Positions 7,163 to 14,695 of a stretch of 18,660 nucleotides of DNA are shown here, piece by piece. Under the pieces are notes generated by a model. It was not told the DNA's origin. It saw nothing but the letters and a program-made list of their open reading frames with translations, and made no database searches. The DNA is taken from assembly GCA_903872555.1 (NCBI GenBank), contig CAIQLE010000319.1, positions 1 to 18,660 on the forward strand, read 5' to 3'. The translations under genes were made by a program, and so were the position numbers. Source of the stretch: an uncultured bacterium (GTDB lineage: Bacteria > Pseudomonadota > Gammaproteobacteria > Burkholderiales > Burkholderiaceae_D). The stretch's first letter is position 1; each line of letters begins with the position of its first letter.

Positions 7163-8644
7163 TCAGCGGTAGGCTGCAAAAGGTTTGGGATAGCGCTCAT
7201 CGAGACGCTGACGCAAAGGAAGGATGGCAGGGTAGAGCGCCAGTTCGATCAGGAAGCGCAGTCCTATCGCAGCCCAGATGATGGTCACAGCGAACATGAA
7301 ATCCACATCGAAAACACCCCAGGCAACCCAGCCCACAAAGCAACCGATGAAAGCCACATTCAGGCCGCGCTTGAGAATGCGGTGATCTGCAACGCCCCCT
7401 AGCGCTTCAATCACGCGTGACAGACGCAACGAAGCGGCGGCTTCCATATCTTCGGCAAAATCCTGTACGCGTTTGCCAAAGAAACCCAGTAGCAACCAGC
7501 ACACACCGGGAATCGCTTGTCTGAACAGCAGAGCGATCAGCGTAATGAACAAGGTGCCTGCGAAACCGGCATAGCCATAATGCGAAGCTGCAAGTGCAAA
7601 GCCGACCGAAATTACGCCCCAGATGATGGAGCCTTCGACGATGCGGCTGACACGTACAAATTTATAGAAATCGGCCAGCTGACCGGCCAGACCTTTGCGG
7701 CCCTGAATCAGAGAGACCAGTAAGGCAAAGCCATAAAACGCATTCGCCAGATTGCCGTCCACACCGTGATCATTCAGCAGTGCAGGCAGGGCACGAATCA
7801 ACAGACCGGCAAACACCGCGCCCATCCAGTGATAAGAACCACCGACAATGGTCAGTGCATACAAGAGTATCGACTGACTGGTCGGGAAGCCCGTATTGTC
7901 GAGCTGACCATTCAGGCCCGCGATCAGGCCACCTGCCAGACCAGCCAGTGCACCACCAATGGTGAAGGCAAGTGCTTTGTAACGCACCACGCTGACACCG
8001 GCAGCAATCGCAGCCGCTTCACTCTTACGGATCAGTCCCCATGCACGGCCGGGCAGGCTGGCACGTGTCCATTCGATCAGTGCCATGCCGATGGCAAGCC
8101 AGAACATCACATACTGGAAGTAGGCCGTATCACTGCTGGCTATCCACGGACGCTGAATCAGGGCACGCTGACCATTGCTGACATGTCCGGCCCAGCCAGG
8201 ACCACCATCCGGAAAGCCGATCACATTCACCACCACCTGGAAGGCGGCAGCCACCATCAGCGTCAGGAGTGCGAGGTAGAGACCGCGCATACGCAGAGCA
8301 GGCAGGCCGACGATCAGTCCGAACAGACCGGCGATGATGGCACCGAGTATCAATGCCAGTTCGAAAGGCATACCGGTGCCGTGCACCAGCCTCAGGCAGA
8401 ACCAGCCGCCTACACCCGTGAGTGCAAACTGCGCCAGTGACACCATGCCCAGCTGTCCATACAGCAGCGAGACGGTACCTGCAACCAGCGTCAGACAGGC
8501 GACGGTGCTGAAAGTATTAAGCCAGTAAGCTGAAAACAGGTGCGGTCCTATCAGTGCCACCACCAGAAAGGTGATCAGCATGGGACGCAGACGCTGTAAG
8601 GGCGTGCCTGGAGGAATATCGGGTTTATCTTTAGTACGGGCCAT
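7163..8644 (-). CDS. ABC transporter permease, LivM type with extra C-terminal membrane domain
   Basis: A 493-residue inner-membrane permease. Residues 1-323 look like an ordinary LivM protein, including a Y-G-Q-L-G-M-V-S-L-A-Q-F motif near 62-73, a family-typical LRMRGLY (117-123), the coupling-helix region around 199-240 and the usual end near Lys-Gly-Leu-Ala-Gly at about 317-321. A further 170 residues follow with four hydrophobic stretches (about 337-355, 359-389, 428-446 and 447-475) separated by a charged helical segment (about 391-425). Normal LivM proteins lack this part. I do not recognise the extra domain. The start at 8644 is 6 bp after the LivH-type stop, with GGAG inside the end of that gene. 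Confidence 0.9.
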   Translation of the reverse strand: MARTKDKPDIPPGTPLQRLRPMLITFLVVALIGPHLFSAYWLNTFSTVACLTLVAGTVSLLYGQLGMVSLAQFALTGVGGWFCLRLVHGTGMPFELALILGAIIAGLFGLIVGLPALRMRGLYLALLTLMVAAAFQVVVNVIGFPDGGPGWAGHVSNGQRALIQRPWIASSDTAYFQYVMFWLAIGMALIEWTRASLPGRAWGLIRKSEAAAIAAGVSVVRYKALAFTIGGALAGLAGGLIAGLNGQLDNTGFPTSQSILLYALTIVGGSYHWMGAVFAGLLIRALPALLNDHGVDGNLANAFYGFALLVSLIQGRKGLAGQLADFYKFVRVSRIVEGSIIWGVISVGFALAASHYGYAGFAGTLFITLIALLFRQAIPGVCWLLLGFFGKRVQDFAEDMEAAASLRLSRVIEALGGVADHRILKRGLNVAFIGCFVGWVAWGVFDVDFMFAVTIIWAAIGLRFLIELALYPAILPLRQRLDERYPKPFAAYR

Positions 8645-8650
8645 CGGGCT

Positions 8651-9535
8651 CTACTCCAAGTGGCTGTTATCACGCGACAGACCAATGCCATGGCGCTGTT
8701 GCCACAACACGGCCAAGATTGCGACGACGAAGGCCGTAGCCGAGCCGTAGCGCTGTACCGCTGGCATCAGGTTGACCATGGATTCAATCACGCCGATTGC
8801 CAGGCCACCCAGTACCGTCGCGGTCAGGGAATTCATTCGTCCCACCATGGACGCAGCCATCGCAGGAATCACAAGAAAGGTCAGTACCGTAGGATTCAGC
8901 CTGACCATATTGCCCATGAACAGACCGCTCACACCAGCAAGCAGTCCGGCCAGAGTCCAGGCCCAGGTGTCTACGTTTTTAATACGAACGCCCACAATGG
9001 CGCTCAGGGTGCGGTTACTTTGTAAAGCACGCATGCGCAGACCTAAGGAGGTTTTTGCCAGCAGCCACAACATGCCAAAGGTGGCGAAGGCAGCAAACAA
9101 CAGGGCTGCAACGCGGGTATGACTGATTAAGCGACGGCCATCAAATTCGATGCCATCCGAATCAGTAGGCAAAACTAAACGGCGTGGGGTATCGCCCCAG
9201 TACCATTGAGCGATGCCCATGATCATCAAGGCAAAACCGAGTGTCGCCATGGCGCGCACTACTCTGTCCTGATGCGTGAGTGAAGGAGCGATGTAACGAC
9301 CATAGCTCCAGGAGAGCAGGGTGGCTGAGCCTATGCCAGCCATCCAGCCCATCCAGTCTGCGTACTCCAGGTCGATCACCTGCCAGCACACCATGGCGGC
9401 TAAGCCACCTAATGCACCGTACGCAAAATTCACCACACCGCTGGCGCGGTACAGCACCACCAGGCCTACGCCTGAGAGTGCGTACACCGCGCCAACGCTG
9501 ATGCCAACGACGAGGAAAGGAAGCAGTGTTTCCAT
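8651..9535 (-). CDS. ABC transporter permease, LivH type
   Basis: A 294-residue inner-membrane permease of the HAAT class with about eight hydrophobic segments. The N-terminal G-x-x-x-G-A-V-Y-A-L-S-G-V-G-L motif and G-V-V-N-F-A-Y-G near residues 33-40 are typical of LivH. The ATPase-coupling region is near residues 164-203, with G-L-R-M-R-A. Length is normal. It sits between the binding protein and the LivM-type permease, the usual order for these systems. The ribosome binding site before 9535 is not strong. Confidence 0.93.
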   Translation of the reverse strand: METLLPFLVVGISVGAVYALSGVGLVVLYRASGVVNFAYGALGGLAAMVCWQVIDLEYADWMGWMAGIGSATLLSWSYGRYIAPSLTHQDRVVRAMATLGFALMIMGIAQWYWGDTPRRLVLPTDSDGIEFDGRRLISHTRVAALLFAAFATFGMLWLLAKTSLGLRMRALQSNRTLSAIVGVRIKNVDTWAWTLAGLLAGVSGLFMGNMVRLNPTVLTFLVIPAMAASMVGRMNSLTATVLGGLAIGVIESMVNLMPAVQRYGSATAFVVAILAVLWQQRHGIGLSRDNSHLE

Positions 9536-9574
9536 GTTCTACCCGGTTTGCCTTTATTTATAACAATGTGACGA

Positions 9575-10825
9575 TTAGTTGACCAAACCGCCCTTGGCTT
9601 CGAGGGACAGCACATCGCTGAGCTCGGAGTCTTTGGACTGATAGCATTCGGTCAGTGTCTTGAAGCCACCTGGGATCAGGAGAGCAGCACGACCTTTGTG
9701 GTTAGGCTGGTGACGCTCGCCGCTACCGAAGTACCAAGGCGAACACATCATGTCGGTCTTCCACTTTTTGGTATTGGCAATCGCGGTGTAAGCAGACTTG
9801 CGATCCACATTGCCCTTGATGCTCAGCAGCGCATCAGTGACAACACGTGCCGACAGATAGCCAGCTTGCGAGAAGGTGTCACGTGGATCCTTCTTGTCGC
9901 CGAACTTGTCCATCACCGCTTTCCAGTTTTTATTGTCTGGACCTTCGCCATCCATAGGCTCAAGTTCCATGTGCACGTTCAGCTTGTTGTGCCAGTACTT
10001 GCCCACAGCCTTAGGCATGTCAGCGTGATAGGCCGAGGTAGGCAGACCCCACTTGGCTGATTTGCCCAGATCTTGCTGCTCAGCGGCCGTCAGAATTGGC
10101 AGCATCATGCCGCGTGGCATACCCAGCACAACGCCTTCGCTTTTGGCTGCAGCGATTTGCAGTGCAATCGCATTGCCATCGAGTTGGCCCGGATCAAAGA
10201 TTACGGTCTTGACAGGAATGCCAGCTGCTTTGCCGTAGCTTTCAACGCCACCGCAAACCCAGTCACCAAAACCAGGAATGCCAGGAGCGACGCAAGTCAG
10301 GCTCTTGAGCTTGTAGGTTTCGACGATGTACTGAGCAGCACCCAGCGTCGACTGACGTGGACCCTGATTGAAGGAGACATAATTTTTACCGAAGAAGCAG
10401 GCACGTGGAACGCCCACACCTGATACCGAAGCAACGCCTTCAGCGGCATACAGATTATTATTAGCGCCGCATTCGACGAAGCTCGAAGAGCCTGCCATCG
10501 CAACCACTTTGGTGTCTTTCACCAGCTTGTTGGCAGCCTGTGAGGCTACTTCAGGATTCCAAGTGTCATCCTGAACGGTGTAAGCGATAGGGCGGCCGTT
10601 GATGCCACCGTTCGCATTGACGCACTTGAAATACGCATCTGCTGCACGGGCCGAAGACGAAAAGTCTTCTGGTCCGGTTTTGCCGACGATAGCGCCGATC
10701 TGGATAGGCTCGCCCGAAGCTTTCTTGCCATTACTCAAACCGCACTTTTCGTCAGCCATCGCGCTGCTGGCCATCATTGTCAAGGCCACGGCGATTGCGC
10801 TGCCGAGGTAGGTAGTCTTCTTCAT
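9575..10825 (-). CDS. ABC transporter periplasmic substrate-binding protein, LivK/HAAT class
   Basis: A 416-residue exported protein. The signal peptide covers residues 1-24, with cleavage expected after Ala-Met-Ala before Asp25. The mature part begins with I-Q-I-G-A-I-V-G-K-T-G, the first strand of type I binding proteins that recognise amino acids or aromatic acids. The mature protein has eight cysteines (28, 68, 119, 143, 178, 191, 361, 394), many for the family, so disulfides are possible. Aromatic-degradation clusters often contain such proteins for benzoates, cinnamates or phenolics, so an aromatic ligand is likely by context only. GGAG precedes the ATG. It starts the transporter block, 104 bp after dmpO copy 1. 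Confidence 0.92.
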   Translation of the reverse strand: MKKTTYLGSAIAVALTMMASSAMADEKCGLSNGKKASGEPIQIGAIVGKTGPEDFSSSARAADAYFKCVNANGGINGRPIAYTVQDDTWNPEVASQAANKLVKDTKVVAMAGSSSFVECGANNNLYAAEGVASVSGVGVPRACFFGKNYVSFNQGPRQSTLGAAQYIVETYKLKSLTCVAPGIPGFGDWVCGGVESYGKAAGIPVKTVIFDPGQLDGNAIALQIAAAKSEGVVLGMPRGMMLPILTAAEQQDLGKSAKWGLPTSAYHADMPKAVGKYWHNKLNVHMELEPMDGEGPDNKNWKAVMDKFGDKKDPRDTFSQAGYLSARVVTDALLSIKGNVDRKSAYTAIANTKKWKTDMMCSPWYFGSGERHQPNHKGRAALLIPGGFKTLTECYQSKDSELSDVLSLEAKGGLVN

Positions 10826-10851
10826 GTGTTGCTGTCTCCGTGGTTATTGAT

Positions 10852-10869
10852 ATAAACGCCGGCCTTTAT
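10852..10869. repeat. Near-perfect 18-bp palindrome before the binding-protein gene
   Basis: ATAAA-c-GCCGGC-c-TTTAT is symmetric except for one base pair on each side of the GCCGGC core. It has no loop and no T-run, so it does not look like a terminator. It lies in the leader of the transporter genes and could be a protein-binding site. Confidence 0.35.
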
Positions 10870-10913
10870 TGCTTCATTACGCTGCATCCCTGGCCGACTA
10901 AGTTGCAGCTTCT

Positions 10914-10929
10914 TGCGTGATCCCTGCCA
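10914..10929 (-). promoter_or_regulatory. Weak -24/-12 (sigma54)-like element before the transporter genes
   Basis: The minus strand reads TGGCAGGGATCACGCA, with GG and GC separated by 10 bases as sigma54 promoters require and a good -24 TGGCA, but a poor -12 (ACGC instead of TTGC). A start near 10903 would give a leader of about 78 nt. This may be chance. Confidence 0.2.
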
Positions 10930-11286
10930 TCAGCCGCAGGAGCCGTGCAATCCTTCTAATCCGGGTGTTCTGAAACGCAGCACCGATTTATGTCCAAAGC
11001 CGTGTTCTGCCAGCGTGCCCTGCATATTTGGCGTGAACATCACGTGACTGCGGAACCACTGCACCTTGCTCCAGTCGATGATGGCGAATTCAGGGTGTTC
11101 GCCATACAGCGCAGGTAGCACCTCATGTACCAGTTGCTCAAAGCGGGTTGACATGGAAAGCGGCACTGTCAGAGGTGCACTGAACATCATGTGTTCGTCC
11201 CAGCCCACATACAGCAGAGGCTGTGCAAAGTGAGCGACGCTGTCATGCGTAGCGAAGTCATAAGTTCCGATAGCGGTCACGCTCAT
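10930..11286 (-). CDS. dmpO: Phenol hydroxylase small subunit (P4), copy 1
   Basis: A 118-residue gamma subunit of normal DmpO length. The core reads L-L-Y-V-G-W-D-E-H-M-M-F, then LYGEHPEF and RFRTPGLEG, and it ends in the usual Gly-Ser-Cys-Gly. Its ATGA start overlaps the stop of dmpN copy 1, and a perfect AGGAGG stands seven bases before the ATG inside the end of dmpN1. It shares the core blocks with copy 2 but differs at both ends, so the duplication is not recent. It would pair with the altered copy 1 of dmpN, or with copy 2. Confidence 0.93.
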   Translation of the reverse strand: MSVTAIGTYDFATHDSVAHFAQPLLYVGWDEHMMFSAPLTVPLSMSTRFEQLVHEVLPALYGEHPEFAIIDWSKVQWFRSHVMFTPNMQGTLAEHGFGHKSVLRFRTPGLEGLHGSCG

Positions 11287-12845
11287 AGCTGAGCCTCCTG
11301 CATGTCTTGTCCGCCGCCCCAGTTCTCGAAATGGATGTCGTCTTCCGATCCCTTAAATTCAAGGTTGTCGCGGCCTGCATTGATCTGACAGAAATCGAGC
11401 ACAGCTGCATCTGCATCGAAACCGGCTGCTTTGCTATCGGCATCCTGAGCAAAGCACTGTCCCTGCAGAATCTGATGCACGGGCAAGTTCGCCTGCACAT
11501 ATTTTTCAGGCTCGTTGACGAAGATGTCTTCGCAATGCGCACTGCAGAAATGGAAGGTCTCGCCGGCATGCTGAGTTTCGTGATACGCGGTACGTCGTGG
11601 ATTACCTTGCTCCGTGAAGATCATGGGCATCTGGCAGGTCTGGCATTGCATCGGCAAGGTCTTGGTGTAGTAACGCTTGCCTTCTGCCTGACGCTGGGCG
11701 TAATGCTCCAGACGCGGACGATAAAAACGCTCAAAACTGTTGGGATATTTTTTATTCAGCCAGTCCAGTTCAGACGCTTCCGGCACCCAGGTATGGAAGG
11801 CGGTGGCATGGCCGTAGCCATAGAAAGCATTCCATGCCTGATGGCTGATGTGATCTTTGCCATCGCAAGCCTGCTGCCAGCCTTTAGGTTTGCGTATGCC
11901 GTAATGCGCCAGATCTTTAAACAAAGCTTCGCCAGCCGGCTCGACATACATCTCCCAGCTTTCTTTCCAGCTCATCATGCGCTTGGGCAGCATGTAGTCC
12001 TGCATCATGGCCGCCAGCGTCATCAGACGATAGCTGCGCCAGAACCATTTATCTATCCAGCGCTGCACCGTGGGCAGATTGCCAGCGTCCTGTTCCAGCA
12101 TGAACTTGATGCACTCCAGACCCATGGTCATGTGACGCGTGGTGTCAGATTGTGCGTTGAAGCTGGTAATCACCAGAGAGAGATCGCCGTTGTGTGCGAC
12201 ACCGCTCATATAAGGCACGAACAGCAGATTGCTCAGCAGCGTGTCGAATGAAAAGCTGATCGCGACCAGACGCTCGAAAGGACCGGCGCTGAAGGCATCT
12301 TCCTGAAAGCTTTTAGGCGCGGCGAGGTACCACAGATGATCAAACCAGTGAGCAGGGTTGTGCATGCCATTGAAGTACTTATTGAAGGTGCCCATGGCAT
12401 GAGTCTGAGTCTGAAAATGACGCAGTTCATCGGCTGATTGCATCTGACAGGCCATGCGCAGTCCGTCGTCGCGCATGTGACGCCCAAGGTGGGCGAAGCT
12501 GCGGTGCGCATAATATTCCTGCGGTGTCACAGCCTGTATGAACAGCTTGAGCGAATTGACATAGCGTGCATCGCTCACGCCCAGCTGACCATTGTTCTGG
12601 GCAAAGGCCTCAATCACGGCGTAGAGCTTTTTATCTTTTTCGCCCTGTGCTTTCCAATACGCTTCCATGGTCAGACGGAAGGGATCTTGCCAGCTGTTCC
12701 AGTCACGGATGGTGATGCCCTCATATTTATCGTGAGGGAATACCTTGTCCATGGGCTGGTAAGTCGTGTCCCAGTTCAGGCCATGCGACATCGCCGCATA
12801 GCGTTCATTCAGACTGAGCTTTTTTTTCTCTACGCGCTTGTCCAT
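11283..12845 (-). CDS. dmpN: Phenol hydroxylase large subunit (P3), copy 1, with degenerate diiron site
   Basis: A full-length (520 residues) homologue of dmpN; 46 of the first 60 residues match copy 2. The first-iron ligands Glu110, Glu140 and His143 are kept, as are His238 and the zinc cysteines of the C-terminal domain. The other second-iron ligands are lost: Glu201 is Asp and Glu235 is Thr (AQSDTTRH where copy 2 has AQSDESRH). The active-site Thr205 is Ser. The nucleotide sequence around 12131-12170 gives this reading without ambiguity. The overall fold, subunit contacts and C-terminal tail look normal, and the tail is closer to the classical DmpN ending than that of copy 2. It is not a simple pseudogene, because the frame is intact. 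It may be an inactive partner, a regulatory subunit or an enzyme with changed chemistry. Translation may be weak, because a small hairpin abuts the ATG. Confidence 0.95.
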   Translation of the reverse strand: MDKRVEKKKLSLNERYAAMSHGLNWDTTYQPMDKVFPHDKYEGITIRDWNSWQDPFRLTMEAYWKAQGEKDKKLYAVIEAFAQNNGQLGVSDARYVNSLKLFIQAVTPQEYYAHRSFAHLGRHMRDDGLRMACQMQSADELRHFQTQTHAMGTFNKYFNGMHNPAHWFDHLWYLAAPKSFQEDAFSAGPFERLVAISFSFDTLLSNLLFVPYMSGVAHNGDLSLVITSFNAQSDTTRHMTMGLECIKFMLEQDAGNLPTVQRWIDKWFWRSYRLMTLAAMMQDYMLPKRMMSWKESWEMYVEPAGEALFKDLAHYGIRKPKGWQQACDGKDHISHQAWNAFYGYGHATAFHTWVPEASELDWLNKKYPNSFERFYRPRLEHYAQRQAEGKRYYTKTLPMQCQTCQMPMIFTEQGNPRRTAYHETQHAGETFHFCSAHCEDIFVNEPEKYVQANLPVHQILQGQCFAQDADSKAAGFDADAAVLDFCQINAGRDNLEFKGSEDDIHFENWGGGQDMQEAQL

Positions 12846-12888
12846 CTGCAGACTTTCTGTAGTGAGTGAGGGCTGAGGCGACAGGCGC

Positions 12889-13158
12889 TCAGTGCTTCCA
12901 GCTCAGAGTGAATTCGTCATCATCCTCATCCAGATTGCCGGACAGGGTGACGAGATTGATTTGCAGTTGCTGCAGGTCGTATTTGCGGCCTATCTGTTCT
13001 TCAATCGTTTCGCGACGAATCACCAGTCTGCCCGGGGCATCAATTTTCACCAGACCCGGTGAATACACCACGGTTGCCTCCGGGTTGTCGGCCACGATGG
13101 CATCGACGATGGGGCGAGATTCTTCGTTGGCCTGAAAGGCGATGAAGACGTTGGACAT
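12889..13158 (-). CDS. dmpM: Phenol hydroxylase activator (coupling) protein (P2)
   Basis: An 89-residue cofactor-free effector protein that binds the oxygenase and is needed for turnover. It matches DmpM in length and pattern: V-F-I-A-F-Q near the start, L-V-I-R-R-E-T-I-E-E in the middle and G-N-L-D-E-D-D-D-E-F near the end. AGGAG lies eight bases before the ATG. It is the only copy in the window, so it must work with either dmpN copy. It lies 36 bp after dmpL and 43 bp before dmpN copy 1. Confidence 0.96.
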   Translation of the reverse strand: MSNVFIAFQANEESRPIVDAIVADNPEATVVYSPGLVKIDAPGRLVIRRETIEEQIGRKYDLQQLQINLVTLSGNLDEDDDEFTLSWKH

Positions 13159-13194
13159 GATGCTTTCTCCTGAATATTTTTTATAGGTGATGAA

Positions 13195-14193
13195 TCAGAT
13201 GCTCAGACCGGCTTTGCCTATCCGTACATTGATCGCTGTGCCAACCGCCTTCAAGGCTTCCTGACCTTTATCGCCGAGAGCGATTTCAGCCACTGGTGCC
13301 AGCGCTGCCTGCACACGTTCTGTCCATACACGCGCCCACTCTGAGAGCAAGGCCTTGTTTTCTTCTGATTCAGCAGCAGCGGCTTTGATGACGCTATCGA
13401 CCCAGCGTATGCTTTCGTCATGCCACTCAGGCATAAAGGAAGTCAGCATTGCAATCGCACTGCCGCCCATCAGCGTCAGGTGCTCATCAACGTAATTGCC
13501 GTAAATGAGTGGGTAGAGCTGTCCGTCCAGCGCGAGATTTTGCGCGACAAACATTTCCATCGGATCTTTGATGACCAGCGTGTCTTCCACCAGACGGCGC
13601 AGCACTTGCCAGCGCGGGTCATTCAGCCAGTCGTTCTTGCCTGCGTCCAGTACACCCGGCTCATCGACTGCCAGACCTAAGCGCGTCAGATATTGCGCAA
13701 TGCCCAGATGATCCATGGAGTGGAAAGTGGTGGCCGCCGTCAGCGCTGTGCCGTAGCCATACGCCGCGATGAAGCAGTTATTCATATTGCCGGCCCAGGC
13801 CACATGACGCAGTGGCATCAGCACCTGACATGCACTGGCGCGGACTTCATCCGACATGCGTGCCAGCAGACCGCGTGAATCGACGAACTGATAATTCGCC
13901 TCGACCGCTTCTTGCTGACGCGCGCGAGCCATGGTCCAGGTGGCGTAGTAATACTGGCGCGGATCTTTCAGTACATACCAGTCCGCCAGTTTGATGGCCG
14001 AGCGCGAGGCATCAAACAATTCATATTGGGGTTCCCAGGTAGGACGATAGTGAAAGTTCTGAGTGGGTTGAGCACCCAGCGTCGCTTCCTGATAGCGGGT
14101 AGCAGGCTTATCGCCACCGATATAACGCGCCACATGGGTGAAGGTATTGCGCGTCGGTTTAATTTCTTTGGCCTGAAGGTCAATGCTCGTCAT
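13195..14193 (-). CDS. dmpL: Phenol hydroxylase beta subunit (P1)
   Basis: A 332-residue beta subunit of the (LNO)2 oxygenase; it lacks the iron ligands and supports the alpha subunit. Recognisable blocks are KPATRYQEA near residue 30, FHYRPTWEPQ near 48, DPRQYYYA near 78 and W-x-D-E-S-x-R-W-V-D near 255. Length is as for DmpL. The start at 14193 lies inside the end of dmpK (14-bp overlap) and has a good AGGAG before it. There is only one copy, so both dmpN products would share it. Confidence 0.95.
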   Translation of the reverse strand: MTSIDLQAKEIKPTRNTFTHVARYIGGDKPATRYQEATLGAQPTQNFHYRPTWEPQYELFDASRSAIKLADWYVLKDPRQYYYATWTMARARQQEAVEANYQFVDSRGLLARMSDEVRASACQVLMPLRHVAWAGNMNNCFIAAYGYGTALTAATTFHSMDHLGIAQYLTRLGLAVDEPGVLDAGKNDWLNDPRWQVLRRLVEDTLVIKDPMEMFVAQNLALDGQLYPLIYGNYVDEHLTLMGGSAIAMLTSFMPEWHDESIRWVDSVIKAAAAESEENKALLSEWARVWTERVQAALAPVAEIALGDKGQEALKAVGTAINVRIGKAGLSI

Positions 14194-14464
14194 GGTTCTC
14201 TCCTAACTTGTCACCCACGGCCTGCGTGAGGAATTCCACTTGGTTTTTTGAACAAAATTCATTAAATGAAGGCTCTGGCAAGACCAGCTCTACCGACATA
14301 TCTGGCCAGCCCACTGAAAACTCGAAGGCCACCAGACCATTCGGACGGCGCTCGGTCACACGTACAAAGCGGCGCTGCAGAGTGGCTGCATCGGTATTGA
14401 TCGAGTCCAGAACCGACACATGCGGCACCTCTGGAAGCGGGTTTTTGGATTCGGACTCGGCCAT
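14180..14464 (-). CDS. dmpK: Phenol hydroxylase assembly protein (P0)
   Basis: A 94-residue protein of the DmpK/TomA0 family. DmpK is not needed for catalysis in vitro; it is thought to help make the oxygenase active, probably at the iron-loading stage, and it inhibits turnover when in excess. The core reads R-F-V-R-V-T-E-R-R-P-N-G-L-V-A-F-E-F, followed by an acidic C-terminus. It is the first gene of the operon, about 43 nt after the expected sigma54 start. An in-frame stop lies two codons before the ATG, which fixes the start. The nearest ribosome binding site-like AAGGA is somewhat far from the ATG and is part of a small hairpin (14480-14492). Confidence 0.9.
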   Translation of the reverse strand: MAESESKNPLPEVPHVSVLDSINTDAATLQRRFVRVTERRPNGLVAFEFSVGWPDMSVELVLPEPSFNEFCSKNQVEFLTQAVGDKLGENHDEH

Positions 14465-14518
14465 GATCTAAAGTATTTTCCTTATAACAAGGTATTGCTA
14501 TCTGGTATAACTCCATAG

Positions 14519-14533
14519 GCAATTGCCGTGCCA
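14519..14533 (-). promoter_or_regulatory. Sigma54 (-24/-12) promoter of the phenol hydroxylase operon
   Basis: The minus strand reads TGGCACG, four bases, then TTGC: an essentially perfect match to the sigma54 consensus with correct GG-N10-GC spacing. Transcription should start near 14507. Together with the divergent DmpR-type gene, this is the equivalent of the Po promoter of the dmp operon. Confidence 0.92.
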
Positions 14534-14663
14534 GAGGCATCAAGGACGCCGGAAAATATCGATAAAAATAGGTTTCTCCTTGAATTTGCTTGCAGTAAGG
14601 ATTTCAATTTGAAAAGGCATGGTCTTGCTGCGAAGCAGCAAAAATTGGGTTAAACAGGGTGAA

Positions 14664-14683
14664 ATTTCATCAAATGATGAAAT
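14664..14683. promoter_or_regulatory. Enhancer-like palindrome 1 for the DmpR-type activator
   Basis: ATTTCATCA (14664-14672) and TGATGAAAT (14675-14683) form a perfect 9-bp inverted repeat with a 2-bp centre. It is centred about 166 bp upstream of the expected sigma54 start, the usual place for XylR/DmpR upstream activating sites. The sequence is related to, but not identical with, the TTGATCAA-type sites of DmpR. Confidence 0.7.
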
Positions 14684-14695
14684 ATAAAGTCTGTA

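Noticed and set aside
5653..10825. Importer genes as a mobile insertion into the hydroxylase operon
   Set aside because: No transposase, terminal inverted repeats or target duplications are seen at the borders, and spacing and strand fit the operon. The duplicated N-O genes are too diverged to be recent flanking repeats.
11307..12251. Open frame of 314 codons antisense to dmpN copy 1, and a similar one at 4226-4894 antisense to copy 2
   Set aside because: Both lie opposite conserved coding sequence in the same relative frame and show no recognisable domain; their shared existence follows from the N1-N2 homology.
11283..12845. dmpN copy 1 as a plain pseudogene
   Set aside because: There is no frameshift or internal stop, length is normal, the zinc cysteines and first-iron ligands are kept, and the following dmpO1 is coupled by an ATGA overlap with a perfect ribosome binding site.
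14625..14641. Hairpin TTGCTGC-GAA-GCAGCAA in the dmpK-dmpR intergenic region as a terminator
   Set aside because: On neither strand does a T-run follow the stem: it has A-residues after it on the plus strand and GACC on the minus strand. It may still be a structural element.
14534..14663. IHF site between the enhancer palindromes and the sigma54 promoter
   Set aside because: The stretch is AT-rich, as expected for an IHF bend, but I found no good match to the WATCAA-N4-TTR consensus on either strand.
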